NCBI GenBank assembly: GCA_003224665.1
Contig: QHZM01000317.1
Coordinates: 1-5,957, forward strand
Origin: Acidobacteriota bacterium
GTDB taxonomy: Bacteria; Acidobacteriota; Terriglobia; UBA7540
Direction: 5' to 3'
DNA length: 5,957 nt
In this document: piece after piece, positions 1 through 5,957 of the stretch
Layout: the number at the start of each line of letters is the position of its first letter
How positions within the stretch are numbered: the first letter of the stretch is position 1
Notes under the pieces: generated by a model
Told to the model about the DNA's origin: nothing
The model's database searches: none
Seen by the model: only the letters and a program-made list of their open reading frames with translations
Position numbers and translations under genes: made by a program

Positions 1-109
1 TCATTCCAGCCTCAGGTTTGACTTTTAACGATGCCCTCTCCAGACTGTGGGACGCCTGTTGCAGCGCGGTCCTGGCACGTGTGAGCGCCAATCGTTTTAA
101 GGCTATCAT
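1..109 (-). CDS. Possible 5' end of an unrecognised gene running off the left edge
   Basis: An ATG at 109-107 on the minus strand opens a frame that has no stop before the window ends (36 codons visible). The predicted N-terminus begins MIALKRLALTRARTALQQ and is rich in Ala, Leu, Arg and Lys, with the look of a basic amphipathic helix. I do not recognise a family. Upstream, the frame is closed by a stop at 136-134, and the only ribosome-site candidate is a weak AGG four bases before the ATG. If real, the gene is transcribed divergently from the permease, and 110-361 would be their shared upstream region. Short open frames are common in GC-rich DNA, so this is weak support only. Confidence 0.22.
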   Translation of the reverse strand, partial: MIALKRLALTRARTALQQASHSLERASLKVKPEAGM

Positions 110-361
110 GAACCTGAAGAATGTGGGTAGGAATCACTTTCGAATTCTCGAGGCATCGGCGCGATGTTGAGATCCTTCCGCCGTATCGTTGATGGCCCGC
201 GCTGTCAGGCTTCAGGGTGTCCGCGTCCAGGAAATCAAGCTCCCGCGGCCAATAGGAAGTGTGAGAGAATGCCAAAGTTTGCACTTGGCGCGTCTTGAGT
301 CGTCCGGCTTCGCCTCGGGGCCGGCCCGGCGTGATCGCCCCACGTGGCGCAAGAACCACCT
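110..361. other. Region upstream of the permease with no supported gene
   Basis: Open frames cross this stretch on both strands, but none gives a recognisable protein and none has a convincing ribosome site. I searched by eye for sigma70 promoters reading toward the permease. There is a TTGACT at 18-23 and a TATCAT at 104-109, but neither has a well-spaced partner. No strong hairpin or repeat was seen. It probably contains the 5' untranslated region and promoter of the permease, which I cannot place. Confidence 0.4.
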
Positions 362-2032
362 ATGGGAAACAATCCTACCCCAGCACAGAGAGGGAGCAGG
401 CCCGTCCCCGCTCTGCCCCGAGTCCTGGTGGGCACGACAGCGATGCTCACCTTCATTTCCTTCGGGCGTGTAGCGGCGATTGTGCTCAATGACCTTGCCT
501 CCTCGGCCTTCTATGCGGGCGGCATCGTCGAAGACGCCGTCGGCAAGGCCGCGCCGTGGTTCATCCTGGCGATCATGTTGTTCGCTTACGCCGTGCTGCT
601 GGTGTACCTGGAAAGCTGCAGCATGTTTGTGCGCGGAGGAGTCTATCGCGTCGTAAAGGAAGCGATGGGAGGGACGCTGGCGAAATTTTCCGTCAGCGCC
701 TTGATGTTCGATTACGTCCTCACCGGGCCGATCAGCGGCGTCTCCGCCGGGCAATATCTTGTGGGTTTCTTGAACGAACTCTTGCAAAGCGCGAACATCC
801 ACGTGGCGCTGCCCGTTGACTTTACTTCCGCCGCTTTCGCGGCGCTCGTGACGATTTACTTCTGGTGGCAGAACATCAAAGGGATTCCTGAGTCGAGCGA
901 AAAGGCCATGCGCATCATGCAGGTCACGACGGTGATGGTCGTTATAATGATCCTATGGTGCGGCTATACGCTCGGAGTGCGGGGAGGGCACCTCCCCCCC
1001 TGGCCGAAGCTCGAAAACCTGCACTTCAGCGCTGACGCGCTCGGATGGCTGCGCACGAGCAGCCTTCCGCGGACGATCGGCCTTCTCGGAATTTTTATCG
1101 CGCTCGGCCATTCGGTCCTGGCGATGAGCGGACTCGAGTCGATGGCCCAGGTCTACCGCGAGATCGAGCACCCCAAGCTCGCGAACCTGAAGAAGGCGGG
1201 CCTGGTCATTTTCATTTACAGCCTGGTCTTCACGTCGCTCGTTTCGTTTTTTGCCGTGATGATCATCCCCGACGCGACGCGAAGGCAGTTCTTCGGCAAC
1301 CTCATCAGCGGCCTGGCCATGAACGTGGAGGGCCCGTTCACGTTGCGGCTCGCATTCCACGCCTTCGTGGTGCTGGTCGGGATCCTGATTCTGGCCGGGG
1401 CGGTCAATACTGCCATCGTGGGATCGAACGGAGTGCTCAACCGGGTCTCGGAAGACGGCGTCCTGGCGGACTGGTTCCGCCAGCCCCACCCGCGTTACGG
1501 GACCTCGTACCGGATCATCTACATCGTCGCCGGGCTTCAGCTCCTGACGATCTTCCTGAGCCGCGGCAGCGTGATCTTCCTCGGCAACCTCTACGCATTC
1601 GGCGTCATTTGGAGCTTCGCGATGAAGGGCCTGGCCGTTCTGGTGCTTCGCTATACCGAGCCAGGACAGCAGCGCGAGTTCCGCGTGCCGCTGAACCCGA
1701 AGATCGGCGGCCTCGAAATTCCCCTGGGGCTTGCCTTCGTCACGCTCACGTTGACCGCGATCGCGATCGTGAACTTATTCACTAAGCCGGACGCGACGGT
1801 CTCCGGCATCGTCTTTTCCGGATTGTTGTTCGGCATTTTCGCTTTTTCCGAGAGGTATACGCACAAGCGCGGTCTGACCCATCCGGAACTTGACGAGTTC
1901 AATCTGGTCCCGGGCGAAGAAATCACGCCCAAGACGGGCTGGCTCCGGACCAGCTCTTCAGCACCAATGAGCAACTGCTTTTCACCCGGGCCCTGGCGCT
2001 GGCAGAAAAGAGCGGGAAGCCCATCCGGTTGA
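362..2032 (+). CDS. APC-superfamily amino acid permease, membrane part; frame broken near 1937
   Basis: This encodes an inner-membrane secondary transporter of the amino acid-polyamine-organocation type, predicted to import amino acids or related amines by cation-coupled transport; the substrate cannot be read from sequence. Numbered from ATG 362 (556 residues as written), about 11-12 hydrophobic segments lie between residues 26 and 496. Clear ones fall near 66-84, 184-205, 239-257, 280-302, 330-352, 404-427 and 452-472. The segment TGPISGVSAGQY (about 121-132) has the unwound Gly-rich look of APC helices. After residue 496 a cytosolic tail begins (HPELDEFNLVPGEEITPK). From about codon 526 (position 1937) the frame reads Trp/Ser/Pro-rich sequence unlike a protein domain and stops at 2032. 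The real continuation is in another frame at 1939-2472. A GTG at 344 would add six residues. Neither start has a good Shine-Dalgarno sequence, and ATG 362 is preferred only for codon type. Confidence 0.85.
   Translation: MGNNPTPAQRGSRPVPALPRVLVGTTAMLTFISFGRVAAIVLNDLASSAFYAGGIVEDAVGKAAPWFILAIMLFAYAVLLVYLESCSMFVRGGVYRVVKEAMGGTLAKFSVSALMFDYVLTGPISGVSAGQYLVGFLNELLQSANIHVALPVDFTSAAFAALVTIYFWWQNIKGIPESSEKAMRIMQVTTVMVVIMILWCGYTLGVRGGHLPPWPKLENLHFSADALGWLRTSSLPRTIGLLGIFIALGHSVLAMSGLESMAQVYREIEHPKLANLKKAGLVIFIYSLVFTSLVSFFAVMIIPDATRRQFFGNLISGLAMNVEGPFTLRLAFHAFVVLVGILILAGAVNTAIVGSNGVLNRVSEDGVLADWFRQPHPRYGTSYRIIYIVAGLQLLTIFLSRGSVIFLGNLYAFGVIWSFAMKGLAVLVLRYTEPGQQREFRVPLNPKIGGLEIPLGLAFVTLTLTAIAIVNLFTKPDATVSGIVFSGLLFGIFAFSERYTHKRGLTHPELDEFNLVPGEEITPKTGWLRTSSSAPMSNCFSPGPWRWQKRAGSPSG
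1936..1956 (+). repeat. Short inverted repeat at the permease frame break
   Basis: The bases GCTGG (1938-1942) and CCAGC (1950-1954) are perfect inverted repeats around a 7-base spacer containing the palindrome TCCGGA. One further G-T wobble and one G-C pair extend the stem to seven. It sits exactly where the permease frame changes. Such hairpins can promote deletion by slipped replication or disturb assembly, but in DNA this GC-rich a stem of this size is not rare. Confidence 0.4.
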
Positions 2033-2472
2033 CGGTCGTCGCGGCCAATGAAATCTGGGACGGCATCCTGCGTGCCGCGCAGAGCCTGCAGGCCTCCACC
2101 ATCGTCCTGGGGCTTTCGCCCAAGATGCCCGCTACCGAAGAAGCAAAACTCGCCGGCGACGCCTGGGAGCGCCTGCCCGCTCCCAAGCCGCAGTTGACGC
2201 TCGAAATTTATTCGGCGGGCGGCCAGGAGTGGATCTTTTACCTCGGGCCACACGCCCCGCGATTGACCGCAAAGGAAATCGACATCCTCCACAGCATCTG
2301 GCTCGAGGTCAGCAACGAGCTCGGGCCCGAAGAGCTCCACCACCATGACATCATCCACTTCGCGCTCGTCGAGCTCCGGGCGGAACTCCGGGATAACAGG
2401 CGCCAGGAAGCCATTGCCAGAATCAGAGAGCACCTGAACGAGATTAAAGACCGGCGCGCCCCCCACTTGTAA
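1939..2472 (+). pseudogene. Detached C-terminal soluble domain of the permease (USP-like)
   Basis: This frame is open for 177 codons after the junction and ends at TAA 2470-2472. It starts with LAPDQLFSTNEQLLFTRALA, runs through AEKSGKPIRLTVVAA and then ILRAAQSLQASTIVLGLS. The last stretch resembles the pattern in universal-stress-protein domains, where a helix is followed by a strand ending in VxG. From memory of acidobacterial permeases, such a domain follows the membrane part, and sequence equivalent to the start of this fragment sits some 50 residues after the EEI(S/T)P motif. Here the two are almost adjacent and out of frame, so this is read as the tail of the same gene after loss of an intervening piece, not a separate gene. 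A TTG at 2029 could start a 147-residue protein, but it has no ribosome site and would cut the domain in the middle. The role of the domain is unknown; regulation of transport is a guess. Confidence 0.75.
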
Positions 2473-2563
2473 GAAAAGGGTCCGGGCGATCCGAGCTAGA
2501 TCCGACGGCGCAGCGCGTCTGTGGATATTGCCCGAAGCTAAAGTTGAAATCGGAAATTCCGGA

Positions 2564-2653
2564 TTAAATTTCCCCTGCAAGGGGGACGTGGAGCTGCCAG
2601 AAGAGAAAGCTCATTTCATCCGCGAGGTCCGCGATGAGCTTACTCACCGGCTC
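2564..2653 (-). pseudogene. Out-of-frame C-terminal remnant of the S9 peptidase
   Basis: Shifting by one base after the stop gives 29 codons reading EPVSKLIADLADEMSFLFWQ and then LHVPLAGEI, ending at TAA 2566-2564. The pattern D(L/M)xDExSFLFWQL is the usual extreme C-terminus of bacterial S9 prolyl oligopeptidases, which follows shortly after the catalytic His. Its presence directly behind YPAVLFVT, with only one odd base between, implies that about 40-45 family codons (holding Asp and His) are missing. The missing length must be 2 modulo 3. The fragment has no start of its own. Confidence 0.75.
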
Positions 2654-4607
2654 ATGTTACGAAAAGCACCGCCGGATATTTCCCGCCCGGCATCACGTGC
2701 TGGTAGGGCGAGTAAGCATAGAGGCATTTGAATTGTTGGGCGTCATCGGACGAGCCGTATTCCGAAACCCAATACTGCGCGACCAAGAATTTTTGATAAC
2801 GCACCATGTCGAGCAGCGGATAGCCGCAGACTACAGCTTGAAACAAGTCGGGGCGCTGGGTCAGGGCGGCTCCGACCAGCAGCCCGCCATTGCTTCTGCC
2901 CGAAATCGCCAGCCTCGAGGGGTTCGTGTATCCCTTCTGAATCAACCACTCGGCGGCTGAGAAGAAATCGTCGAAGACGTTCTGTTTCTTCTCGCGCATT
3001 CCGGCCCTGTGCCATTCTTCCCCAAACTCTCCTCCCCCGCGAAGGTTGGGCAGCGCGAAGACGCCGCCTCTTTCGACCCAAAGAACGGCCCGAGGTGAAA
3101 ACACGGGTGTCTCGCTCACGTCGAAACCACCATACCCCGTCAGCAACGTGGGGTTCGACCCGTCAAGTTTGACCGCCTTGGCGTGGAGGAGGAACATCGG
3201 GACCTTGGTCTTATCTTTCGACTCGAACCAGACCTGACTGAGTTCGAACTTGTCATCTTGGATTGGAACGGTTGGCCGCGCCCAGACCTCCTGGGTTCCC
3301 TGTGAGACGGCGTAATGGTAAATGGTGACAGGGGTGTGGAACGAAGTGAATGCGAAGAAGGCGTGGTCTCCCTTCCACCGGCCTCTGACACCGCTGATCG
3401 AGCCAAGCGATGGCAACGGAACCTCTCGCGAGGGCCGGCCGTCCGGCTCGAATATTTTCAAGGACGAGCGGACGTTCTTCAGATAGGTGACAAAAACTTT
3501 TCCGCCGGCCAGAGAGAAGTCGTCAATAACAGCATCGCTCTCCGGGATGATTTCGCGCCACTGCTCGCGCGCCGGATGGTTCAGGTCCACGGCGAAGACG
3601 CGGCCGTTTGGAGCTTTCCAGTTCGTCTCGATAAAGAGCTGGTCGCCCCCGACTTCCCCGATAAACCGGGCAGCCAAATCGTTAACGATGGGAACGGTCG
3701 GGCCATGCCTGACCAAGTCCTGAAAGTAAACCTCCGACCTGTCCGCTGCCGCGCCGTGAAAGACATGGATGACCAGATACCGGCCGTCCTCGGACACGGA
3801 GGCGATGGCGATTTTGTCCCGGCCATACCCCTTCCCGAAGATTTCGACGTCTTGAGCTGAGTCTTTACCCAGCGCATGGTCGTAAACCCTGGGCCCATTC
3901 GCTTCCTCGCGAGAGTAATAGAAACCGCTCCTGTCGGGCATGAAGGAGACTTCAAAGTAGCGTCCCTTCGGCAAACGATCGGGCAAGTCCTTCCGCGCAT
4001 CCACGTCAAACAGCTTGATCGTGGTTTCGTCCTCCCCGCCCTGGCGCACGCCGTAGGCCAGCACTTTGCCATCCTGAGACGCTTCCATGAGGCTGACTGA
4101 AACCGAGCGGTCCGGGCTCATCGGATGCGGGTCAATGAGAATTTCCTCCGGGCCCTTGAGCCCTTCCCTCACGTAGAGCACGGGCAATTCCTGGTCCGCC
4201 AGCCGCTTCATGTAAAAGTAACGACCGTTGCGCTCGACGGGGGTACTCGATGTGTCAACCCTCAACAGCTCCGTGAGCCGTTGCTTCAGGCTTTCGCGAC
4301 CGGGCAAAGCTCCGAGAATCGAACGCGTGTAATCGTCCTGCGCCTTGATCCATGCCTCTGTTTCCGGGTTGCTGCGGTTTTCAAGCCACCGGTAGGGGTC
4401 AACGACCTCGACTCCGTGGATCGTTTCCTTGACGTTATCCTTCGGCGCCTTGGGAGGCGCGTTCACAGCCGCGTCCCGCGGCCAGAGGAGTGAAACTCCC
4501 AGGATCACGATGAGGTTGAGCACTCGAACCATTCCGCGATGGGTGCGGTTTATCGAAATGTGTCGAGTGAATCGGCGGACCGTCTGGGTTAATTCTTCGA
4601 TCTCCAT
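2652..4607 (-). CDS. Prolyl oligopeptidase family (S9) serine peptidase, truncated before catalytic Asp and His
   Basis: This is related to prolyl oligopeptidases, which cut short peptides after proline using a beta-propeller gate and an alpha/beta-hydrolase domain. As written it has 651 residues. A basic N-terminus is followed by a hydrophobic segment at about 28-42, suggesting export or a membrane anchor. The S9 N-terminal motif DPYRWLE lies at 70-76, the propeller spans roughly 115-445, and the hydrolase domain runs from about 455. The hydrolase domain contains GYGGF (491-495), NLRGGGEFGEEW (521-532) and the nucleophile motif GRSNGG with Ser572. The protein stops right after YPAVLFVT, where family members continue with the catalytic Asp (GDxDxRV) and, about 35-40 residues later, the catalytic His. 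Both are absent, so the product should be inactive. Intact relatives are about 690-720 residues. The ATG at 4607 is well supported by AAAGGAG six bases upstream; an internal Met at residue 26 is an alternative. It faces the permease tail to tail. Confidence 0.88.
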   Translation of the reverse strand: MEIEELTQTVRRFTRHISINRTHRGMVRVLNLIVILGVSLLWPRDAAVNAPPKAPKDNVKETIHGVEVVDPYRWLENRSNPETEAWIKAQDDYTRSILGALPGRESLKQRLTELLRVDTSSTPVERNGRYFYMKRLADQELPVLYVREGLKGPEEILIDPHPMSPDRSVSVSLMEASQDGKVLAYGVRQGGEDETTIKLFDVDARKDLPDRLPKGRYFEVSFMPDRSGFYYSREEANGPRVYDHALGKDSAQDVEIFGKGYGRDKIAIASVSEDGRYLVIHVFHGAAADRSEVYFQDLVRHGPTVPIVNDLAARFIGEVGGDQLFIETNWKAPNGRVFAVDLNHPAREQWREIIPESDAVIDDFSLAGGKVFVTYLKNVRSSLKIFEPDGRPSREVPLPSLGSISGVRGRWKGDHAFFAFTSFHTPVTIYHYAVSQGTQEVWARPTVPIQDDKFELSQVWFESKDKTKVPMFLLHAKAVKLDGSNPTLLTGYGGFDVSETPVFSPRAVLWVERGGVFALPNLRGGGEFGEEWHRAGMREKKQNVFDDFFSAAEWLIQKGYTNPSRLAISGRSNGGLLVGAALTQRPDLFQAVVCGYPLLDMVRYQKFLVAQYWVSEYGSSDDAQQFKCLYAYSPYQHVMPGGKYPAVLFVT

Positions 4608-4613
4608 GCGGCT

Positions 4614-4620
4614 CTCCTTT
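4614..4620 (-). promoter_or_regulatory. Shine-Dalgarno site of the S9 peptidase
   Basis: AAAGGAG reads on the minus strand six bases before ATG 4607. It fixes the start at 4607 in preference to the internal Met 26. Confidence 0.7.
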
Positions 4621-4738
4621 CAGGCACCGGAAGACGAGAGGCCATTCCTGGCCAGCACAAGCTGACTTAATTGGAAACCCGGAACGGCGATTCCGCGATC
4701 GCACGCTTACTAATCTTCTCCTGCACAATACCGTCAAT

Positions 4739-4757
4739 ATCGGTTTAAAGAACCGAT
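4739..4757 (-). terminator. Hairpin directly after the EamA stop codon, possible weak terminator or operator
   Basis: ATCGGTT and AACCGAT form a perfect 7-bp inverted repeat around a 5-base loop, starting three bases after the TAA of the EamA gene. There is no run of T after it on either strand, so it is not a classical intrinsic terminator. It also lies in the 131-base upstream region of the peptidase gene and could instead be an operator or an mRNA-stabilising 3' stem. A TTGACG at 4737-4732 follows, but no good -10 partner was found for it. Confidence 0.3.
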
Positions 4758-4760
4758 GGC

Positions 4761-5690
4761 TTAAACTCTTGGGCGAAAAATCTGCGTCAAGGTGACCCCG
4801 ACCGAAATGAGCAATACCCCGGAAAGGATAAGAAGGTTCAAGTATTCGTGCAGGAAGAAGCGGGCGAACAGCGTGGCCACGAGAGGCGTGAGGGAGGAAA
4901 TGGCATAGACGCGCCCCACTTCCATCAGGCGGAGCGCTGAGAAGATGCAATAGATTGCAATGATACCGGAGAACACTCCGCTGGCGAGCAACGCCATGAC
5001 GTCTTTCCGGGCCGTCGTGAAAAGGAGCGACCCCCGGCCCCCAAGTCCCAGGCCCGCGAGCGCGACGGCGATGCTCGTGACGAACTGCAACAGGATGGCC
5101 GTGGACTGATGAGCGCCTCGCAACTGCCCGTCGCGCCACAGGACGCCCGAAATTCCGTAAGAGACCGCCGCAAGAGCCGCCAGGGGAATGGCCCAGTACC
5201 AATAAGGCGATATCGGCTTTCCGCGAAGCTGGCCCAGGACGAGCGCGCCCAGGCCCAGGGCAATCAAAGCCCAACCCAGCAGCAGAAATCCTCGCAGCTT
5301 CTCCCGCAGAAAAATCCAGGCGACCAGCGTCCCCCAGATGACCCACGTCTCGAGGACCGGCGTCGTGATGATGACGCCGCCCATCCGGATCGCGAAGTAA
5401 TAAATGAAGAGCCCCATCGTCGAAAGGACTCCGGCCCACACGAAGGTGAGGACGGCGCGCCTGCCAACGTACTGAGGCGAGCCGGGACGGAGCTGGCTCA
5501 GAGTCCGGTTCTTCCAGACAAGGGCGATCCCGAGGAGCAGGCTTGGAAGGCCGCGGAAGAAGGGTCCAACCAGCGGGTCAGCGTGGACGACTGCGAGACG
5601 ATCAAAAATATTGGCCGAGGCGTAACCGAAAACGGAACCCAGGGCCCAGAGCTCGCCTTGACGGCGCGAAAGGTTCGACGAATTCTCCAT
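4761..5690 (-). CDS. EamA/DMT-family transporter
   Basis: This is a 309-residue inner-membrane protein of the drug/metabolite transporter superfamily, whose members export or import small metabolites such as amino acids and sugars; no substrate can be assigned. Ten hydrophobic segments appear near residues 10-27, 40-58, 78-98, 105-126, 132-152, 163-184, 196-214, 230-250, 258-278 and 284-303, arranged as two repeats of five. Each repeat ends in the typical EamA pattern of a charged Phe-Leu-(Arg/His)-Glu turn before its last helix (FLREKL at 127-132; FLHEYL at 279-284). Length matches the family and the frame is intact. ATG 5690 is chosen because GAGGAG lies just upstream and because a strong promoter at 5752-5725 would start transcription near 5718, leaving the alternative GTG 5720 outside the mRNA. 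The peptidase gene follows 153 bases downstream on the same strand, perhaps as a separate unit. Confidence 0.87.
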   Translation of the reverse strand: MENSSNLSRRQGELWALGSVFGYASANIFDRLAVVHADPLVGPFFRGLPSLLLGIALVWKNRTLSQLRPGSPQYVGRRAVLTFVWAGVLSTMGLFIYYFAIRMGGVIITTPVLETWVIWGTLVAWIFLREKLRGFLLLGWALIALGLGALVLGQLRGKPISPYWYWAIPLAALAAVSYGISGVLWRDGQLRGAHQSTAILLQFVTSIAVALAGLGLGGRGSLLFTTARKDVMALLASGVFSGIIAIYCIFSALRLMEVGRVYAISSLTPLVATLFARFFLHEYLNLLILSGVLLISVGVTLTQIFRPRV

Positions 5691-5693
5691 CAA

Positions 5694-5699
5694 CTCCTC
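5694..5699 (-). promoter_or_regulatory. Shine-Dalgarno site deciding the EamA start
   Basis: GAGGAG reads on the minus strand, three bases before ATG 5690 (five bases if GAGG is the pairing core). It favours ATG 5690 over GTG 5720, which has no such site. Confidence 0.6.
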
Positions 5700-5724
5700 A
5701 GCATCCGGCGTAAAAGGCACTGGG

Positions 5725-5752
5725 ATTATAGGGGTACGGGGCAGGATGTCAA
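5725..5752 (-). promoter_or_regulatory. Consensus sigma70-type promoter for the EamA transporter
   Basis: On the minus strand TTGACA (5752-5747) is followed by 16 bases and then TATAAT (5730-5725). Both hexamers match the consensus exactly and the spacing is within the normal range. Expected initiation is around 5719-5716, giving a short leader of about 27 bases to ATG 5690, with the GAGGAG site inside it. The spacer is C-rich (CCCCGTACCCC). No operator-like dyad was seen overlapping it, so the sequence suggests strong, possibly constitutive, expression. Confidence 0.75.
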
Positions 5753-5812
5753 AATTCTTTCAGCTTTGTCGGAACCTTCGCCCTCGGGCAGGGAACGAGG
5801 CGTCGTGCTATC

Positions 5813-5957
5813 ATGACTTTTTTCGCCCGAGCGCCCGCGCGAAATCGTGCGACCAGCGGGGCGACTTGCGGGGTCGAATCACCAAGTCTAAAGCTTATGG
5901 AATTTTTCGTGAAGACTTCAGGCGAGACATTTAGGGGACGCGCTGTAAACCTGGCGC
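5813..5957 (+). CDS. Possible 5' end of an unrecognised gene running off the right edge
   Basis: An ATG at 5813 opens a plus-strand frame of 48 codons with no stop before the window ends. A second in-frame ATG at 5897 begins MEFFVKTSGETFRGRAVNLA. The end of this, SGETFRGRAVNL, loosely resembles the second strand of PilZ-type domains (GRxVNLSxxG), but the arginine motif that should precede it is not evident and the diagnostic residues would lie beyond the edge. No good ribosome site precedes either ATG: GAGG is 12 bases before 5813, which is too far. If real, the gene is divergent from the EamA transporter. Confidence 0.22.
   Translation, partial: MTFFARAPARNRATSGATCGVESPSLKLMEFFVKTSGETFRGRAVNLA

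Noticed and set aside
12..802. Minus-strand open frames upstream of and within the permease (12-359 and 212-802)
   Set aside because: Neither gives a recognisable protein, and the second mostly mirrors the permease coding sequence.
1930..1960. Programmed ribosomal frameshift joining the two permease frames
   Set aside because: No slippery heptamer is present at the junction, and a frameshift would not explain the block of residues that seems to be missing compared with the family.
2488..2505. Direct repeat GATCCGA-gcta-GATCCGA
   Set aside because: Only two 7-base copies in a short intergenic stretch; no sign of a repeat array or mobile-element end.
2548..2565. AT-rich imperfect dyad between the convergent genes as a bidirectional terminator
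   Set aside because: The stem is short, needs a bulge, has a 3-base loop and no T-run, and it overlaps the last codons of the peptidase remnant.
1651..2580. Long minus-strand open frame (309 codons) antisense to the permease
   Set aside because: It has no recognisable domain, its sequence is antisense to clear transporter codons, and long antisense frames are expected in GC-rich genes. That it crosses the permease break uninterrupted is chance.
4695..4702. GCGATCGC palindrome (HIP1-like)
   Set aside because: It is seen here and, as overlapping GCGATCGCGATCG, inside permease codons near 1757; two occurrences in GC-rich DNA do not indicate a repeat system.
4435..5439. Minus-strand open frame of 334 codons overlapping EamA and the peptidase start
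   Set aside because: It is a shifted-frame shadow of the EamA gene running through the intergenic region; the sequence is Arg/His/Gly/Pro-rich with no domain.
5109..5816. Plus-strand open frame of 235 codons
   Set aside because: It is antisense to the EamA gene; its composition is rich in Arg, Gln, Glu, Pro and Asp, typical of the reverse of membrane-protein codons, with no motif.
1..5957. A novel defence, mobile or biosynthetic system
   Set aside because: All long genes belong to ordinary transporter and peptidase families, and no repeats, integrase, toxin-like pair or RNA structure supports a new system in this window.

Overview
This is a GC-rich bacterial window (roughly 60% GC by eye) holding three recognisable protein genes and two possible gene starts cut off by the window edges. 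The best guess for the source is Acidobacteriota or a related soil lineage. That guess rests on my memory of two families common there: amino-acid permeases with a long soluble C-terminal domain, and secreted prolyl-oligopeptidase-like peptidases. No rRNA, tRNA, CRISPR array or mobile element was seen.

Layout. Positions 1-109 may hold the 5' end of an unrecognised minus-strand gene. Positions 110-361 have no supported gene. Positions 362-2472 (+) encode an APC-superfamily permease. Its reading frame is broken near 1937, so the membrane part (362-2032) and the soluble C-terminal part (1939-2472) lie in different frames. Facing it, 4607-2564 (-) encodes an S9-family prolyl oligopeptidase. A stop at 2652-2654 ends it just before the catalytic Asp/His region, and the last 29 codons of the family's C-terminus survive in another frame (2653-2564). 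Upstream on the minus strand, 5690-4761 encodes an intact EamA/DMT transporter. It is preceded by a sigma70-type promoter with both hexamers matching consensus (5752-5725) and a GAGGAG Shine-Dalgarno sequence. A possible plus-strand gene start at 5813 runs off the right edge.

The most striking point is that the two convergent genes carry the same kind of lesion about 0.7 kb apart. In each, some tens of codons expected from the family are missing, the missing length is not a multiple of three, and clean family-like sequence resumes in a different frame. This is either recent paired gene decay or an assembly problem. The peptidase as written lacks two of its three catalytic residues and should be inactive. 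In function, the region resembles an ordinary peptide/amino-acid utilisation neighbourhood (peptidase, amino-acid permease, small-metabolite transporter). I found no evidence of a novel multi-gene system.
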